DNA from: SYLG01 sp965226945
GTDB lineage: Bacteria > Planctomycetota > Planctomycetia > Gemmatales > Gemmataceae
DNA: 64,000 bases
Direction: 5' to 3'
Assembly (NCBI GenBank): GCA_965226945.1
Contig: OZ245717.1
Location: 6,262,001 to 6,326,000, forward strand
Below, in pieces: positions 18,174-25,569 of the stretch. The notes under the pieces were generated by a model. It ran no database searches. It was not told the DNA's origin and was given only the letters and a program-made list of their open reading frames with translations. Positions within the stretch are counted from its first letter, which is position 1; every line of letters begins with the position of its first letter. The position numbers and the translations under genes were made by a program.

Positions 18174-19613
18174 ATGGCAGGACCAAAAATCGACGATGAA
18201 CTCATCCGCGGAGTGATCCAGCAGGTGCTCACCGAGCTGCGCGGACCGGGCGCCGCCCCGTTCGTCGCGCCCGCGGGTGGCGGATCGACCGGCCGCGACG
18301 GCGTGTTCGCCACGATCGATCAGGCCGTCATGGCTGCCGCCGAAGCGCAGCGCGAATTTGCCAAAAGGCCGGTGGAAGACCGGGCTTTAGCGATTGCCCG
18401 CATTCGCCGTATCTGCGTCGATCAGGCCGAAACGCTTGGCCGCGAAGAATTCGACGAAACGAAAATTGGCCGTTTGGCTCACAAAATCGAAAAATTGCGC
18501 GTGGTCGCCGACCGGGTTCCGGGCACCGAATTTCTGCGCACCGATGCCTTTTCGGGTGGCAATGGCATCGCCTTGCAAGAATATGCGCCGTTTGGCGTGA
18601 TCGGCGCCATCACTCCCGTGACCCACTCGCTGCCGACCCTGGCGGGCAATGCGATCAATATGCTCGCCTCGGGCAACACGGTCGTTTTCAACGCCCATCC
18701 CTCTGGGGCCAAGATCGCCGCGAAGGGAGTGCGCTTGTTCAACCGCGCGATTCGTGAGGCGATCGGCCTCGATAACCTTTTGACGATCGTCGAAGTGCCC
18801 ACGCTCGAATCGGCCCAGCAACTGTTCGACCATCGCGAAGTGAAGCTCATCTGCGTGACCGGCGGCCCCGCCGTCGCCCGTGCCGCACTGAAAAGCCCCA
18901 AACGCGCCATCGTCGCCGGACCAGGTAACCCGCCCGTGGTCGTCGACGAAACCGCCGACCTCACAAATGCCGCGGTGTCGATCATCGCCGGCGCCGCCTT
19001 CGACAACAACCTCCTGTGCATCGGCGAAAAAGAAGTCTTCGCGGTCGCCTCGATCTTCGAGGAACTGATGACCGAAATGAGCCGGGCCGGCGCCGTTCGC
19101 CTCGACAAGGCGCAGATCGAAGCGCTCACTCGCGTGGCTTTCACTCCCGGCGAAGGGGGTAAGGTTCTTTTGAACAAGGACCTCGTCGGCAAGGATGCGG
19201 CGGTACTGGCGCGCGCGGCCGGTTTCTCGGTGCCGGAGAAGACCGAGCTTTTGTTTGGCGAAACCAGCGCCGATAACCCCTTTGTCGATCATGAACAGAT
19301 GATGCCCTTTGTCCCCTTTGTGCGCGCAAGCGATGTCGATCAGGCGATCGCCTTGGCGAAGAAATACGAACATGGGTACCGTCACACGGCCATCATCCAT
19401 TCTCGCAATGTCGACACGATCACGCGCATGGGCCGCGAGATGGACACCACCCTTTTTGCGCAAAACGGTCCGAGCACGGCCGGCCTGGGCCTGGGCGGGG
19501 AAGGGTATGTGAGTTTCAGCATCGCGACGCCGACCGGCGAAGGCGTGACGACGCCCTTGACCTTCACCCGCCAAAGGCGCTCGACCACCGTCAAGGCGAT
19601 GCGGGTGCTCTAG
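18174..19613 (+). CDS. CoA-acylating aldehyde dehydrogenase, BMC cargo
   Basis: 479 residues of the PduP/EutE type. Residues about 6-23 (IDDELIRGVIQQVLTELR) are an amphipathic helix followed by a Gly/Ala/Pro linker, a typical encapsulation peptide. The catalytic domain has GVIGAITPVTHSLPT, VTGGPAV and the nucleophile in FDNNLLCIGEKE (Cys282). In the pathway it should oxidise the aldehyde released by the aldolase (lactaldehyde from deoxyhexose phosphate) to the acyl-CoA with NAD+. PduL would then return the CoA. It is set between two BMC-P genes. Substrate identity is inferred from the neighbouring aldolase, not from active-site residues. Confidence 0.92.
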   Translation: MAGPKIDDELIRGVIQQVLTELRGPGAAPFVAPAGGGSTGRDGVFATIDQAVMAAAEAQREFAKRPVEDRALAIARIRRICVDQAETLGREEFDETKIGRLAHKIEKLRVVADRVPGTEFLRTDAFSGGNGIALQEYAPFGVIGAITPVTHSLPTLAGNAINMLASGNTVVFNAHPSGAKIAAKGVRLFNRAIREAIGLDNLLTIVEVPTLESAQQLFDHREVKLICVTGGPAVARAALKSPKRAIVAGPGNPPVVVDETADLTNAAVSIIAGAAFDNNLLCIGEKEVFAVASIFEELMTEMSRAGAVRLDKAQIEALTRVAFTPGEGGKVLLNKDLVGKDAAVLARAAGFSVPEKTELLFGETSADNPFVDHEQMMPFVPFVRASDVDQAIALAKKYEHGYRHTAIIHSRNVDTITRMGREMDTTLFAQNGPSTAGLGLGGEGYVSFSIATPTGEGVTTPLTFTRQRRSTTVKAMRVL

Positions 19614-19658
19614 GCGGGTCGGCTTTGGCGAAGTTCGAGGGAAAAAGGAGTATCACGG

Positions 19659-19925
19659 GTGCAAATGGGGCGGGTGGAAGGCAAGGCGATGGCGACCGTG
19701 AAGCACAAGAGCTTTCAGGGTGCGTGCCTGCTTGTCATCCAGCCGCTCGACATCAAAGGGGCCGACGACGGCGAGCCGCTGATCGTGATCGATCGATTTG
19801 GCGCCTCGAAAGGCGACAAGGTCATCATCAGTAGCGACGGAGCCGGAGCGCGAAAGTTGCTCAACGATCGCAGTTCGCCCGTGCGCTGGATGGTCCTGGG
19901 AATTTGCGATTCGGGAGCCGTCTGA
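19659..19925 (+). CDS. BMC-P pentameric vertex protein (second)
   Basis: 88 residues: MQMGRVEGKAMATVKHKSFQGACLLVIQPL, then IDRFGASKGDKVIISSDGAGAR and PVRWMVLGICD. This is the EutN/CcmL pattern. The start is GTG 19659 with AGGAG 8 nt upstream. Its stop overlaps the start of the next gene by one base (TGATG), showing tight coupling. Confidence 0.93.
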   Translation: MQMGRVEGKAMATVKHKSFQGACLLVIQPLDIKGADDGEPLIVIDRFGASKGDKVIISSDGAGARKLLNDRSSPVRWMVLGICDSGAV

Positions 19926-20410
19926 TGGCCAGCCCAGTGGCGGGTTTGGCTGATCTCTCCCTGGCGGCCGCGAGTCGCCTGGTGGTGAGTTTGTCCGGGC
20001 CGATTGAGTGGGAGGAGACCGCCCAGCTCGTCTGGCAGCGGCATGGGATTGCGACGGAACGGAATTTCCTGGAACCGGCGCTGGCTTTGGCGCTGGCGGG
20101 GGAGATGGCTTCGGTTGAGGGGTGGTGTATGTTGCGCCTGACCGATCATCCCGAGTGGGAGACCGCCGGTTTCAACCGCCTCGACGGTGTGAGCGCGGCG
20201 CAGGTTTGGCGGGTGGACGGCTTGGCGCGAGCGATCCGAACGCTGGCGCCCCAGGTGTTGGTGGCCGAGAGGTTTGGACCGACCTTGTATGAGCTGACCC
20301 GCTTTGGCACGGACCTCTGGCAGTCGCGCGTAAGCAAGCTGGCCAGACCAAGTTCAAGCGGGCCGACTTTGGTTCAAACGAAAGTAGTGAAGTCAGGAGC
20401 ATTCAAGTGA
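19925..20410 (+). CDS. Unknown protein locked between two BMC-P genes
   Basis: 161 residues (MASPVAGLADLSLAAASRLVV...). I do not recognise a domain. The sequence is mostly helical and Ala/Leu-rich, with no signal peptide or membrane segment, and has a conserved-looking middle (NFLEPALALALAGEMASVEGWCML). The C-terminal tail is Ser/Thr/Lys-rich. The start overlaps the upstream BMC-P stop by 1 nt, and its stop overlaps the start of the next BMC-P by 4 nt (GTGA). It is therefore made with the vertex proteins and may be a shell-associated or assembly factor; that is inference from position only. Confidence 0.8.
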   Translation: MASPVAGLADLSLAAASRLVVSLSGPIEWEETAQLVWQRHGIATERNFLEPALALALAGEMASVEGWCMLRLTDHPEWETAGFNRLDGVSAAQVWRVDGLARAIRTLAPQVLVAERFGPTLYELTRFGTDLWQSRVSKLARPSSSGPTLVQTKVVKSGAFK

Positions 20411-20706
20411 GGATGGGAGCGGTGATCGGAACCGTGACATTGAAAAGTGTCCACCCCATCATGGCGGGCAGCCGCTGGCTGATTGTGCAGCCGATGAGCC
20501 TGGCAGCGCTGAAAAAGAGCGTGGCCTCGGGCGAGCCGGCCGGCGATGGCGAAGACCTGGTGGTCTATGACGAACTGGGGGCGGGCATCGGTCAGATGAT
20601 CGCCTTCAGCGAAGGGGGAGAAGCGGCGGCGCCGTTTTACCCGCACAAGAAACCAATTGACGCGTTTTGTGGCATCCTATTGGACAAGGTGGTTCTGGAG
20701 GTTTAG
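20407..20706 (+). CDS. BMC-P pentameric vertex protein (third)
   Basis: 99 residues: MRMGAVIGTVTLKSVHPIMAGSRWLIVQPM, then DLVVYDELGAGIGQMIAFSEGGEAAAPFY and KPIDAFCGILLDKV. This fits the EutN/CcmL family with an insert (ALKKSVASGEPAGDGE) between the early strands. The start is GTG 20407, overlapping the previous stop, with AGGAG about 7 nt upstream. It lies 2 nt before the aldolase. Confidence 0.93.
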   Translation: MRMGAVIGTVTLKSVHPIMAGSRWLIVQPMSLAALKKSVASGEPAGDGEDLVVYDELGAGIGQMIAFSEGGEAAAPFYPHKKPIDAFCGILLDKVVLEV

Positions 20707-20708
20707 GC

Positions 20709-21656
20709 ATGAGCCAGTACGAGGAGAGTTTGAAGGAATTCATGTGCGAAATTGGGCGCAGGCTTTACGACCGCCATTTCGCCGCGGCCAACGACGGCAA
20801 TATCACCGTCCGGCTGAACGACAAGGAACTGCTCTGCACCCCGACGATGGTGTCGAAGGGGTTCATGACCCCGGACGACATTTGCAAAATCGATAACCAG
20901 GGCGTGCAGATCGCCGGCAAGCGCAAGCGATCGTCGGAAGTGCTGCTTCACCTTTCGGTTTACAAGGAAAGGCCCGACGTCAACGCGGTGGTGCATTGCC
21001 ATCCGCCGCATGCGACGGCGTTCGCCGTGGCGCACGAGCCAATCCCGAAGTGCGTGCTTCCCGAAGTGGAAGTGTTTTTGGGCGAAGTGCCGATCGCGGT
21101 GTATGAAACCCCGGGCGGGCAGAAGTTCGCCGATACGATCAGCCCCTACGTCAAGGATTGCAACACGATCCTGCTTGCCAACCACGGCACGATCACCTTC
21201 GGTCCCGACCTGGAAAACGCCTATTTCAACACCGAAATCATCGACGCGTATTGCCGCATTTTGATCCTGTCGCGCCAACTGGGCCGCGTGAACTATTTCA
21301 CCGACCAGCAAACCAAGGAGCTTTTGGATCTTAAAAAGCGCTTGGGTTACGACGATGTCCGTTTCCGCGATCCCGAGTCCTGCAAGCTCTGCGGAGATAG
21401 TTCCTTCGACGGCGAATATAGTAACTTCATCCCCCGGCCGTTCGCTTTCCGCCGAGAAATGGAACCGGCCGGAGTTGGCGCGTGCCATTGCCATGACGGA
21501 CCGGAACATTCCGGTCCGGTCGCGAAGACGATCGCCAAGCCAGCGGTCCAGTCCGGAAATAAGGCATTGGGCCAATCGGGCGTAAAGTCCGAGGCCGATT
21601 TTGAAAAACTCGTGCAACTGATCACCAATCAGGTTCTCGGCGCCATGGGTGGGTGA
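20709..21656 (+). CDS. Class II sugar-phosphate aldolase (fuculose/rhamnulose-1-phosphate type), BMC cargo
   Basis: 315 residues. The N-terminal 220 are a class II aldolase of the FucA/AraD family: AANDGNITVRL, TPTMVSKG, SSEVLLHLSVYK, VVHCHPPHATAFA and ANHGTITFG. The zinc ligands are visible at His96, His98 and His159, with catalytic Glu77, a constant +4 offset from E. coli FucA as I remember it. An added C-terminal part holds two Cys/His clusters (CKLCG and CHCH), a Pro/Lys linker and a final amphipathic helix (EADFEKLVQLITNQVLG), the likely encapsulation peptide. The product lactaldehyde would feed the aldehyde dehydrogenase. Confidence 0.9.
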   Translation: MSQYEESLKEFMCEIGRRLYDRHFAAANDGNITVRLNDKELLCTPTMVSKGFMTPDDICKIDNQGVQIAGKRKRSSEVLLHLSVYKERPDVNAVVHCHPPHATAFAVAHEPIPKCVLPEVEVFLGEVPIAVYETPGGQKFADTISPYVKDCNTILLANHGTITFGPDLENAYFNTEIIDAYCRILILSRQLGRVNYFTDQQTKELLDLKKRLGYDDVRFRDPESCKLCGDSSFDGEYSNFIPRPFAFRREMEPAGVGACHCHDGPEHSGPVAKTIAKPAVQSGNKALGQSGVKSEADFEKLVQLITNQVLGAMGG

Positions 21657-21702
21657 TCGGCCACACTTTTTCCCGGTTTTCCGGGGGAGTGGATGGAGCA
21701 AC

Positions 21703-22011
21703 ATGCTCAAGATCAATTGGGGTAAGGACAAGGTTGGGTTCATCAATGCGTTTGTGTTGATCGGCATTGTGGCGGTCACGCTGACCGCCACGATTGCCTT
21801 GATCGTACTGGGTTTCCTGGCGGGCGATTGGTCCCGCTACATCCTGGCGCTCAAATTTGTGCTGGGAGGGGCCTACATCCTCTGTACGATCGCCGTTCTG
21901 ACGAGGATCGGCGTGTACCGAAGCGGAGTGGTCAAGAGAAAAGCTCAGGAAGAAAAGGATCGCCTCAGCCGCGAGCAAGGCGAAAAAGAGATCAAGGAAG
22001 GCTCCGCGTAG
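21703..22011 (+). CDS. Small membrane protein of the BMC operon
   Basis: 102 residues from ATG 21703 (GGAG 4 nt upstream). Two hydrophobic helices (FINAFVLIGIVAVTLTATIALIVLGF and YILALKFVLGGAYILCTIAVL) are followed by a highly charged C-terminal helix (KRKAQEEKDRLSREQGEKE). I do not recognise the family. It lies 46 nt after the aldolase and 44 nt before the dehydrogenase, so co-expression with the compartment is likely. A transport-associated or anchoring role would be speculation. Confidence 0.75.
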   Translation: MLKINWGKDKVGFINAFVLIGIVAVTLTATIALIVLGFLAGDWSRYILALKFVLGGAYILCTIAVLTRIGVYRSGVVKRKAQEEKDRLSREQGEKEIKEGSA

Positions 22012-22055
22012 ACGGGGCCAAGAATCATCGGTGCAAAATCGAGGGGAGCACGGAC

Positions 22056-23156
22056 ATGAAGGTGAGCATTGTCGGCGGCGGGGGTTTGGTGGGAAGCATG
22101 GCCGCCTATGCCTTGCAACTGGGCAAGGTGGCAAGCCACATCTGCATCATCGATGCCAATCGTCAGGTGGCGGAAGGGGTCGCTCTCGATCTCTTGCAAG
22201 GCTCGTCGATTGTCGCCGACCAGAGGATCACCGCGGGCGATATGTCGGAAGTCGCGACGAGCGATATCGTCGTGATCACGGCGGGACTTCGGCGCAAGCC
22301 GGAAGAGTCGCGGCTAGATCTGATCAACCGCAATGTCGATCTGTTCATGGGACTCTTGGGCGAGGCCAAAAAGGCTGGTTTGCGCGATTCCAGTTACCTG
22401 GTGGTTGTGAGCAATCCGGTCGATGTGTTGACCTATTTGGCGATCAAGAAAAGCGGATTGGACTGGAAGCGGGTCATCGGTTTGGGCACCCAGCTCGACA
22501 CCGCTCGTTTCCGTTCGCATATCGCCCGTCGCCTTCAGGTGCCCCCCACCCAGGTGCAGGCGCTCTTGCTTGGCGAACATGGCGATACGATGGTGCCGAT
22601 CTGGTCGAGCGCGACGGTTGCGGGATTGCCTCTGGAAAGTTGGCCGGGCTGGAATGCCCAACAGGCCAGCGAAAGTTTTGAGGAAACGAAGACTGCCGGC
22701 GCGAAGATGATCTCGCTCAAGGGCGGGTCAGGGTTCGCGGTGGGTGTGTCGATTCGCGAGGTGGTCGAGTCGATCATTCTCGACAGCCGCAAGATTTTGC
22801 CTGTGAGCACCCTCCAGCATGGTCTTTACGACCTGAGAGATGTTTGCCTGTCGGTTGCGACCGAAGTCGGTTGCGGCGGCGCGCGCAAGCAGTTTGAAAT
22901 TCCCATTAGCTCGCGGGAAAAGATTGCGCTGCAAAACTCGGCACGGGTGTTGAAGGGAATCATCGAACAGGTCGAGACGCGCATTGCCAAGGGACCGGCG
23001 CCGATCGCTACGGCCCCCGCGCCCGCCGCAGTTTCTGCGGCACCAGCCCCTGCCCCCGCGGTCACGCCGGCGCCCGCAGAGCAAAAGACCATCGGGCATC
23101 CTCCTCTGGTGACCCGGCCTCACGCGACCAGGGCTGCCTGGAATCGCGGCGCATAA
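22056..23156 (+). CDS. Lactate/malate dehydrogenase-family protein of the BMC locus
   Basis: 366 residues. The first 315 are an NAD-dependent 2-hydroxyacid dehydrogenase: KVSIVGGGGLVGSMAAY (Rossmann), VVSNPVDVLTY, and LLGEHGDTMVP with catalytic His175. The substrate-specificity loop reads TAGLRRKPEESR. It has Arg (Arg80) where lactate dehydrogenases carry Gln, so by the classic Q102R rule the sequence leans toward malate-type specificity. The context suggests lactate/pyruvate redox balancing. The C-terminal 50 residues are a Pro/Ala-rich linker plus a short basic tail, absent from ordinary family members. This could be a tether to the compartment, but the tail is not clearly amphipathic. Confidence 0.85.
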   Translation: MKVSIVGGGGLVGSMAAYALQLGKVASHICIIDANRQVAEGVALDLLQGSSIVADQRITAGDMSEVATSDIVVITAGLRRKPEESRLDLINRNVDLFMGLLGEAKKAGLRDSSYLVVVSNPVDVLTYLAIKKSGLDWKRVIGLGTQLDTARFRSHIARRLQVPPTQVQALLLGEHGDTMVPIWSSATVAGLPLESWPGWNAQQASESFEETKTAGAKMISLKGGSGFAVGVSIREVVESIILDSRKILPVSTLQHGLYDLRDVCLSVATEVGCGGARKQFEIPISSREKIALQNSARVLKGIIEQVETRIAKGPAPIATAPAPAAVSAAPAPAPAVTPAPAEQKTIGHPPLVTRPHATRAAWNRGA

Positions 23157-23234
23157 CGACATTCCAAGCGAGCCAGATAAGCGGCGGGTGCAAACGAAGA
23201 CAGGTTCACCAGAGCAACTTGAGGAGAGAGGTCC

Positions 23235-23489
23235 GTGGACGAGACCGAAATCCTGGCTCGACTCCTTGATCATCCGGCCGGCTTTGAAGTGGGCCTGGGT
23301 CGTGAACTGAGCGCCTGCCGTTTGGACCAGGGCAGTTTCGTGGTGGAGTATGAGGCAACCGGTCGCGATGGCGATCCGGTGCTCAAGGAGAAATCCTTCA
23401 CGACGGCCCTGGCCGCCGCGGAATTCTTCATCAAGCGCAGGCACGAGAAAAAGCTGGGTGCCGACCTTGATGAGATCGATTTGGATTAA
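23235..23489 (+). CDS. Small acidic protein of unknown function in the BMC operon
   Basis: 84 residues from GTG 23235 after a GAGGAGAGAGG purine tract. The sequence (DETEILARLLDHPAGFEVGLGRELSA...) has a predicted alpha-beta layout and an acidic end (LGADLDEIDLD). No domain is recognised, and there is no signal or membrane segment. Its position between two cargo-type enzymes suggests an accessory function. Confidence 0.65.
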   Translation: MDETEILARLLDHPAGFEVGLGRELSACRLDQGSFVVEYEATGRDGDPVLKEKSFTTALAAAEFFIKRRHEKKLGADLDEIDLD

Positions 23490-23523
23490 GACTCAAGACC
23501 TGGCCTGAACGGGCAGTTAGACC

Positions 23524-23568
23524 AGAACAAATAGAACAAATAGAACAAATAGAACAAATAGAACAAAT
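23524..23568 (+). repeat. Five perfect tandem copies of a 9-bp unit
   Basis: AGAACAAAT is repeated five times without change in the leader of the next gene, 21 nt before its start codon. The tract is G-poor and unstructured. Copy number could vary by slippage and change the spacing or translation of the gene at 23590. Confidence 0.9.
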
Positions 23569-23589
23569 AGAAAAACAGAAGAAACGCAC

Positions 23590-24849
23590 ATGGTTACCAA
23601 AATCCTCGATGAACGCCTGGCAAGGATCCATGCCAATCCCCATGGCGGCAACGACTTCATCCTGGCCGACGCCAAGGATGCCGACATGGCGCTTTCGATC
23701 GGTGCTCCCGGCAAGTCGCCCGAGCGCTGGCCCGATGGCGAAATCCGCCACAAGACTCTCGCGGAGTTTCGCGAGCAGATCGTCGAAATCGTCGAGCAGG
23801 GGCTCGTCGACATCATGTTGATGTCGGCAAGCACTTCGGAAATCCTCTGCATTCAGAAAAAGCTGTTTGAGTCGAGCCGGATGACTCCGGCGGCCCGGGC
23901 CAACGACACGACCGACATTCATATCGTGCGCGGATCGCGTTACCCGACCGAGCCGTCGATGCCATTTCGCACCGCGACGCTCGATCACATCATGTGCGGC
24001 AAGGCCGTGTGCACGCCTGGAGTCAAACACCTGGGGCCGGACTTGGGCCTTTACAGCATCACCTTTTCGAACGATACGGTGCGCGATCGCGCGAACCTCG
24101 AAGCGTATAAGGAATTTCGCATCGAGGCGGAAATCAAGGGTTTCCGCCACTTCCTCGAGATCTTCGATCCCAATGTGGCGGGAATGGTCGATCCGGCCCA
24201 GCTTCCCGGTTTTATCAACGACTGCATCGTGCGGGCCATGGGCGGCGTGACTTCCGCGGGGCGACCGGTATTTCTCAAGATCGTTTATCATGGCGCGCGG
24301 GCGATGGAGGAATTGGTCTCCTACGATCCGCACCTGGTCGTGGGGATTTTGGGTGGATCGGCCGGAACGACCTACGACGCCTTCAAGCTGTTGGCCGAAT
24401 CGAAAAAGTACGGCGCCCGCGTCGCCCTGTTTGGCCGCAAGATCAACAACGCCGAGAATCAACTGGCCTTCATCCGCTTTTTGCGGCACATCGCCGATGG
24501 CGAGGTGACCGCCGAAGAAGCCGTGCCCGCCTACCACTCGGTTTTGCAAAAGCTGGGAATCAAGCCGCACCGCAGCCTCAAGGAGGACATGCAGATCACC
24601 ACGGGGATCATGAACTATGGCGGCGGGGCGGCCACCGTCAGCGTTCCGGGTGGTGTGCCGGCGAAGGCGACAACGAATGCGGCGAAGCCCACCGCGTCGG
24701 CAGCGAAAGTTTCAGCAACCCCGGCCCCGGCCGTGGCCAAGACGCCCAACAAATTCACCCCCGAAGCCTCTCCCGACTTTTCCACGATGTCGAGCGCGGA
24801 GAAGGTGGCCTGGCAAAAGGCCCGCTGGGACCGGATTTTGGGAAGGTAG
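23590..24849 (+). CDS. DhnA/LsrF-type (class I) aldolase homologue with C-terminal encapsulation peptide
   Basis: 419 residues. The core (about 1-345) is a TIM barrel matching the DhnA/LsrF aldolase pattern. GRPVFLKIVYHG places a candidate Schiff-base Lys at residue 230. VVGILGGSAGTTYDAFKLL and GARVALFGRKINNAENQLA match the GGS and GRNIFQ phosphate-binding signatures. An Ala/Lys/Pro/Thr-rich linker (about 346-390) then leads to MSSAEKVAWQKARWDRILGR, an amphipathic C-terminal helix resembling BMC encapsulation peptides. It is probably a second carbon-carbon lyase, or a transketolase-like thiolase as in LsrF, inside the compartment. The substrate is unknown. It is the last gene of the locus. 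Confidence 0.75.
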   Translation: MVTKILDERLARIHANPHGGNDFILADAKDADMALSIGAPGKSPERWPDGEIRHKTLAEFREQIVEIVEQGLVDIMLMSASTSEILCIQKKLFESSRMTPAARANDTTDIHIVRGSRYPTEPSMPFRTATLDHIMCGKAVCTPGVKHLGPDLGLYSITFSNDTVRDRANLEAYKEFRIEAEIKGFRHFLEIFDPNVAGMVDPAQLPGFINDCIVRAMGGVTSAGRPVFLKIVYHGARAMEELVSYDPHLVVGILGGSAGTTYDAFKLLAESKKYGARVALFGRKINNAENQLAFIRFLRHIADGEVTAEEAVPAYHSVLQKLGIKPHRSLKEDMQITTGIMNYGGGAATVSVPGGVPAKATTNAAKPTASAAKVSATPAPAVAKTPNKFTPEASPDFSTMSSAEKVAWQKARWDRILGR

Positions 24850-24997
24850 GGTGGCCTTGATTTAAGGCCAATTGCTGGTGTGCCGGAAAGAGTTCCTCAG
24901 GAGGCCATTTGGCTCTTCCGGTAGCAACGTTGCCGTGACCCAGCGACTTCCATCTCTCGCGCGGAGATTGGGAGGGAGCCCACAAGAGGGTACTCAG

Positions 24998-25037
24998 TTT
25001 TTTCTCTCCACTGGCTCCGCGCCTCCGCGTGGGAAAA
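24998..25037. repeat. Dispersed G+C-rich intergenic repeat (copy 1)
   Basis: TTTTTTCTCTCC followed by CTCCGCGCCTCCGCGTGGGAAAA. The same core recurs at 51627-51663 (inverted), 51801-51825 (inverted, partial) and 51911-51952. The surrounding intergenic stretch 24850-25139 shows no gene. Confidence 0.6.
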
Positions 25038-25139
25038 TGCTTAGGACCATCTCGTCGAGCTTTCTTCCAGGTTCTTCATTTCAGGGATGTGGATATTCTT
25101 TCGTGGATCCACAGTCCAATCTCAGCAAGCGATCAAACT

Positions 25140-25370
25140 TCAGCTTATTTCCTTTAGATCGCGCTCAACGATCTCGAAAACCTTTTGCATCGGGCCCAAA
25201 GCCGCACTTCCATAGTTGATTCGCCGCAGGAGTTCCATGTGCCGCAGTCGCTCTTGCGGCGTCCTTGATAGCCAGTAAGCCTTCTCGTCGGGGTCGTCAA
25301 AATGGTCCGAAACGGCAAAGGCTGTCCGGTCGAGTTGGGGCATCGAGTTGTCTGATGGTTCGATTTCCAT
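25140..25370 (-). CDS. Small conserved-looking protein, possible orphan antitoxin
   Basis: 76 residues: DHFDDPDEKAYWLSRTPQERLRHMELLRRINYG. The 'YWLSRTP.ERL...E.LR..NYG' pattern is one I associate with small proteins commonly encoded next to nucleotidyltransferase-type proteins in many bacteria. No such partner is present here: the flanks are noncoding, then metG on the opposite strand. The start codon assignment (ATG 25370) is uncertain. Confidence 0.55.
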   Translation of the reverse strand: MEIEPSDNSMPQLDRTAFAVSDHFDDPDEKAYWLSRTPQERLRHMELLRRINYGSAALGPMQKVFEIVERDLKEIS

Positions 25371-25569
25371 CCGTTTTTCTCTTGGGTTCCACCATCAAAC
25401 CACACGGTTGCGGCAGGTAACGGCATGGATCATTATGTTTTCACCAACAACCTGGTGGGTGATGGGTATGGTTTGACAGAGATCCCTGCCAAATCCCCTC
25501 GGCGGTTTTCCCATCTCACGTCGCAACTAACATTAGGGGATAAGGTTTCTCTTTCCTTGGATTGGCCCG

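Noticed and set aside
18387..19574. 395-residue minus-strand open frame opposite the aldehyde dehydrogenase
   Set aside because: High GC third-position shadow of a gene with full catalytic motifs; no recognisable protein on the minus strand. The same applies to 16213-17361 opposite acetate kinase.
23524..23568. CRISPR array
   Set aside because: The units are 9 bp, contiguous and without spacers; this is a simple tandem repeat.
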